Positions 61,663 through 64,000 of a DNA stretch of 64,000 nucleotides are shown piece after piece. Numbering within the stretch: the first letter of the stretch is position 1; each line of letters opens with the position of its first letter. The notes below the pieces were generated by a model. The model saw only the letters and a list, made by a program, of their open reading frames with translations, searched no databases and had not been told where the DNA came from. Location of the stretch: assembly GCF_000024345.1 (NCBI RefSeq), contig NC_013729.1, positions 2,852,001 through 2,916,000 on the forward strand, in the 5' to 3' direction. A program made the translations under genes and the position numbers. The stretch is from Kribbella flavida DSM 17836 (GTDB lineage: Bacteria; Actinomycetota; Actinomycetes; Propionibacteriales; Kribbellaceae).

Positions 61663-63213
61663 CTACCCGGTGATGCTGTCGGTGTCGAACCCGGCCGCCT
61701 GCCACTGCTGCCAGGTCATCGTCCTGCCCTTGTACGCGAACCGCTCCGCGGCCTGGTCACCGATCCGGTAGCTGTTACGGCGAAAGTGCACGGTGTCCGG
61801 TGCCGGAGACTTCTTGTTCTCCACCACCCCGGTGCTCGCGGTCTGCTGGTCCATCACCACTTGGTTGCCCTCAACAACCACATTCCGCAGCAGGTACCGG
61901 CCGCGCGGGCCGTCGCCACGGGTGCGGGACTGGATCGAGATGCCGTTGCGGTTGCCGCGCACCAGGTTGCCGCGCACCTGGACGTCGGAGGAGGTGTTGA
62001 CGTTGATGCCGCCGCCGTCCCACAGGCTGGGCCCGGAGCCGCGGCCGGTGCCGAAGCCGTTGTTCTCCACCACGTTGCCCTCGATCACGCCCTGGTAGCT
62101 GATCTCGTAGCGGATCCCGTCGGCGGCGTTGTCGCGGATCCGGTTGCCGACGATCCGCCGGTCGTACTCGGCGATGTCGCTCCAGAAGCCGATCCCGCGG
62201 TTGGCCACCAGGTCGTTGCCGGACACCTCGCCGGACGACCGGGTCGACTTGATGCCACCCGACTCCCAGTCGGCGATCCAGAACCCGTCGGTGTTGTTGC
62301 GGGTGACCAGGTTCTCGGTGATCCGGGCGTCCGCGGACTTGTACTGGCCGACACCGAGCTGCCCGTTGTCCGCGACGGTGTTGCGGCGCAGCACGGCCCG
62401 GTCGCCCTCCTTGACCATGATGCCGACCGCGTGGTTCCAGCGGACCTCGTTCGCCTCCACCCGCCAGTCCACCCCGACCTCGACCGCGCCACCCTGCGGC
62501 CGGGTGGCGAAGTGCTCGACGGTCAGCCCGCGCACGGTGACGCGCGGCGCCGAGCTCTCGATCGCCCGTTCGGTGCGGGACATCTCGACCTGGTGCCCGG
62601 CCGGGTCGTCGGCGACGTACACGGCGTTGGTCGCGTAGTCGCCGTAGAAGGCGCCGGGCTTCAGTGTGGTCCGGCTCATCACCCGGGTGAGGTGCTCACC
62701 GTCGACGAACAGCTGCTCGCCACGCTGGCACGGGTTGGTCCGGTCGTCCTCGCACCGGCCCTTCAGCTTGTACGCCGGGGGCAGCACACCGCGAACGACC
62801 CAGTGCTGCCCGTCCCGCTGCCAGCCGGTCAGCGTGACCGAGCCGGTCAGCACGGCGCCCTCGTCGCTGGCGAGCGTGGAGCCTTCGGTCGGCCGGATGG
62901 CACGGCTGATCCGGTGCAGGCCCTTGCTGAAACAGAAGGTGGTTCCGGCCGGGTGCTGGTCGATCACCGGCTGCGGATCCTGGCCCGATGCGATCTGGAT
63001 GCCTTCGCAGGCCGGCGCAGTGGCCGGTCCGGTGGCGCCGAGTTCGGCGGTGGCGGCGGGTGGGGGAGTGGTCGGGACGGACAGCGACGGGTTCGGCTCC
63101 GGCAGTGGCGACGGCTTCGCCTGGTCGTCGGTGCACCCGGCCAGCAGCATCAGCGCAGCCATGCCGGTACCGATCCAGCGCAGCCGGGCGGCCGGCGTAC
63201 TCCCGCGTCTCAT
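61663..63213 (-). CDS. Right-handed parallel beta-helix lipoprotein
   Basis: A 516-residue protein. Lipoprotein signal with MLLAGC (Cys near residue 27) and a Pro-rich spacer to about 60. An N-terminal region with paired cysteines is followed from about residue 195 by PbH1-type coils rich in Asn (VEANEVRWNHAVGIMV, ITENLVTRNNTDGFWI, VEGNVVENNGFG, VRGNLVRGNRNGISIQ). The fold is that of pectate lyases, C5-epimerases and related polysaccharide enzymes, but no catalytic set could be assigned. A neighbouring uronate isomerase makes a uronate-containing glycan a reasonable target. The ATG at 63213 is preferred over an upstream in-frame ATG. Confidence 0.8.
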   Translation of the reverse strand: MRRGSTPAARLRWIGTGMAALMLLAGCTDDQAKPSPLPEPNPSLSVPTTPPPAATAELGATGPATAPACEGIQIASGQDPQPVIDQHPAGTTFCFSKGLHRISRAIRPTEGSTLASDEGAVLTGSVTLTGWQRDGQHWVVRGVLPPAYKLKGRCEDDRTNPCQRGEQLFVDGEHLTRVMSRTTLKPGAFYGDYATNAVYVADDPAGHQVEMSRTERAIESSAPRVTVRGLTVEHFATRPQGGAVEVGVDWRVEANEVRWNHAVGIMVKEGDRAVLRRNTVADNGQLGVGQYKSADARITENLVTRNNTDGFWIADWESGGIKSTRSSGEVSGNDLVANRGIGFWSDIAEYDRRIVGNRIRDNAADGIRYEISYQGVIEGNVVENNGFGTGRGSGPSLWDGGGINVNTSSDVQVRGNLVRGNRNGISIQSRTRGDGPRGRYLLRNVVVEGNQVVMDQQTASTGVVENKKSPAPDTVHFRRNSYRIGDQAAERFAYKGRTMTWQQWQAAGFDTDSITG

Positions 63214-63269
63214 CCATCCCCCACACACAGTTCCCCGGGCAAGTCGCCCAACTGTACGGGGACAGGTGG

Positions 63270-64000
63270 TCAGTTGAGATAGGTGGTGCGGGCCAAGTTG
63301 TAGGCGAGGTCCTCGGCGATCTGGAAGGCGTCGTCCTCGTCCAGCCGGTGCTGGAGGACCAGGTTGGCCAGATAGCCGGCGTCAACCCGGCGAGCCAGGT
63401 CGTGCCGGGCCGGAATCGACAGGAACGCGCGGGTGTCGTCCACGAAGCCCGACGTGTTGTAGAACCCGGCCGTCTCGGTCACCAGCTCCCGGAACCGGCG
63501 CATCCCGTCCGGGCTGTCCAGGAACCACCAGGGCGCGCCGAGCCGCACACTCGGATAGACGCCGGCCAGCGGCGCGAGCTCCCGCGAGTACGTCGTCTCG
63601 TCGACGGTGAACAGGACCATCCGGAAGCCCTCGGCGTGACCGAACCGCTCCAGCACCGGCCGCAGCGACTTGGTGAACTCGGTCGCCACCGGGATGTCGT
63701 GGCCCTGGTCCGGCCCGTACGTCGCGTGGATCCCCGGGTGGTGGTCCCGCAGCACGCCGGGGTGCAGCTGCATGACCAGACCGTCCTCGGCCGACATCGC
63801 CGCCAGCTGGAACAGCATGTTGCCCGCGAACGCCGCCGCGTCCTCGGCCGTCACCTCGCCGCGCAAGGCGCTCGCGTAGATCCGCTCGGCCTCGGTGTCG
63901 GTCAGCGGCGTCGCGGCCGCGCTGAAGTGCCCGTGGTCGGTGGCCCGGGCTCCCGCCGCCTTGAAGATCTCCCGTCGCTGCCGCAAGGCCCGCAGGTACC
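63270..64000 (-). CDS. uxaC: Uronate isomerase (C-terminal part)
   Basis: The gene enters from the right edge, so the N-terminal half is missing; about 243 codons are visible. YLRALRQRREIFKAAGARATDHGH near the edge is a very characteristic UxaC block, and QLHPGVLRDHH, GPDQGHDIP, FTVDETTYSRELAPLAGVYPSVRLGAPWWFLDSPDGMRRF and YNTSGFVDDTRAFLSIPARHD follow in order. The enzyme interconverts glucuronate/fructuronate or galacturonate/tagaturonate at the start of uronate breakdown. It lies 56 bases upstream of the beta-helix lipoprotein on the same strand; the two may be co-transcribed. Confidence 0.92.
   Translation of the reverse strand, partial: YLRALRQRREIFKAAGARATDHGHFSAAATPLTDTEAERIYASALRGEVTAEDAAAFAGNMLFQLAAMSAEDGLVMQLHPGVLRDHHPGIHATYGPDQGHDIPVATEFTKSLRPVLERFGHAEGFRMVLFTVDETTYSRELAPLAGVYPSVRLGAPWWFLDSPDGMRRFRELVTETAGFYNTSGFVDDTRAFLSIPARHDLARRVDAGYLANLVLQHRLDEDDAFQIAEDLAYNLARTTYLN

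Noticed and set aside
1..64000. Mobile elements, tRNA or rRNA genes
   Set aside because: No transposase or integrase motifs, target duplications, tRNA-like cloverleaf ends or rRNA signatures were recognised; the operons look long-established.

Overview
The window is about 70% G+C, is densely packed, and its genes look actinobacterial throughout: ROK regulator, DUF3043 protein, PspA/PspAA pair, MmyB-type XRE regulator, SCO2322-like protein, many GTG starts and ATGA/GTGA stop-start overlaps. Gene content and the style of the secreted PKD/LamG proteins suggest Nocardioidaceae, perhaps a Kribbella-like organism. That placement is an inference from family resemblance. No rRNA, tRNA, CRISPR array, transposase or phage gene was seen.

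Left flank, 1-11300 (housekeeping). On the minus strand lie the N-terminal end of a XylF-like sugar-binding lipoprotein and its probable ROK repressor, with a tandem palindromic operator between them. Next comes a cobalamin module on the minus strand: a cobalamin riboswitch (about 7910-8035) precedes a SCO2322-like secreted protein, EcfT, a fused double EcfA ATPase, an S component, CobU and CobS. Then come an aldo/keto reductase with a small co-translated protein, a DUF3043 protein, and pspA-pspAA.

Centre, 11559-59920 (surface polysaccharide and secreted proteins). The left plus-strand block encodes an initiating sugar-phosphate transferase, cysQ-cysD-cysN and a split PssD/PssE (ALG14/ALG13-like) glycosyltransferase. 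A c-di-AMP (ydaO-type) riboswitch then leads into a secreted GH26-like protein, followed by a methyltransferase and a second GH26-like lipoprotein. A tightly overlapping eight-gene minus-strand operon (32009 to 21553) encodes a Wzy-like polymerase, a phosphotransferase, a PAPS-type sulfotransferase, two Wzz-like co-polymerases, a GT2, a Wzx-like flippase and an RCC1-repeat lipoprotein. Three tandem secreted beta-propeller/PKD proteins and a LamG-like lipoprotein follow on the plus strand. A minus-strand operon then carries an APS kinase with an unusual N-terminal half, a TSUP anion transporter and a CDP-glycerol-type transferase. A further plus-strand block carries a second initiating transferase, GDP-fucose synthase, GDP-mannose dehydratase, a WecG-type transferase and a second flippase. 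After a LysE exporter come two more secreted beta-propeller proteins and a third Wzz with a second Wzy.

Reading of the centre: the locus holds two sets of Wzx/Wzy/Wzz/initiating-transferase genes, so it may build two polymers or one elaborate one. CysDN (ATP sulfurylase), CysC (APS kinase), CysQ (PAP phosphatase), a TSUP transporter and a sulfotransferase are all present, but no APS/PAPS reductase or sulfite reductase is seen. This is the gene set expected for making PAPS to sulfate a glycan rather than for cysteine synthesis. With GDP-fucose genes nearby, a sulfated, possibly fucose-containing exopolysaccharide is the main hypothesis of this annotation.

Right flank, 59944-64000: a short-chain dehydrogenase divergent from its likely XRE/MmyB regulator, a parallel-beta-helix lipoprotein, and the C-terminal part of a uronate isomerase running off the window.
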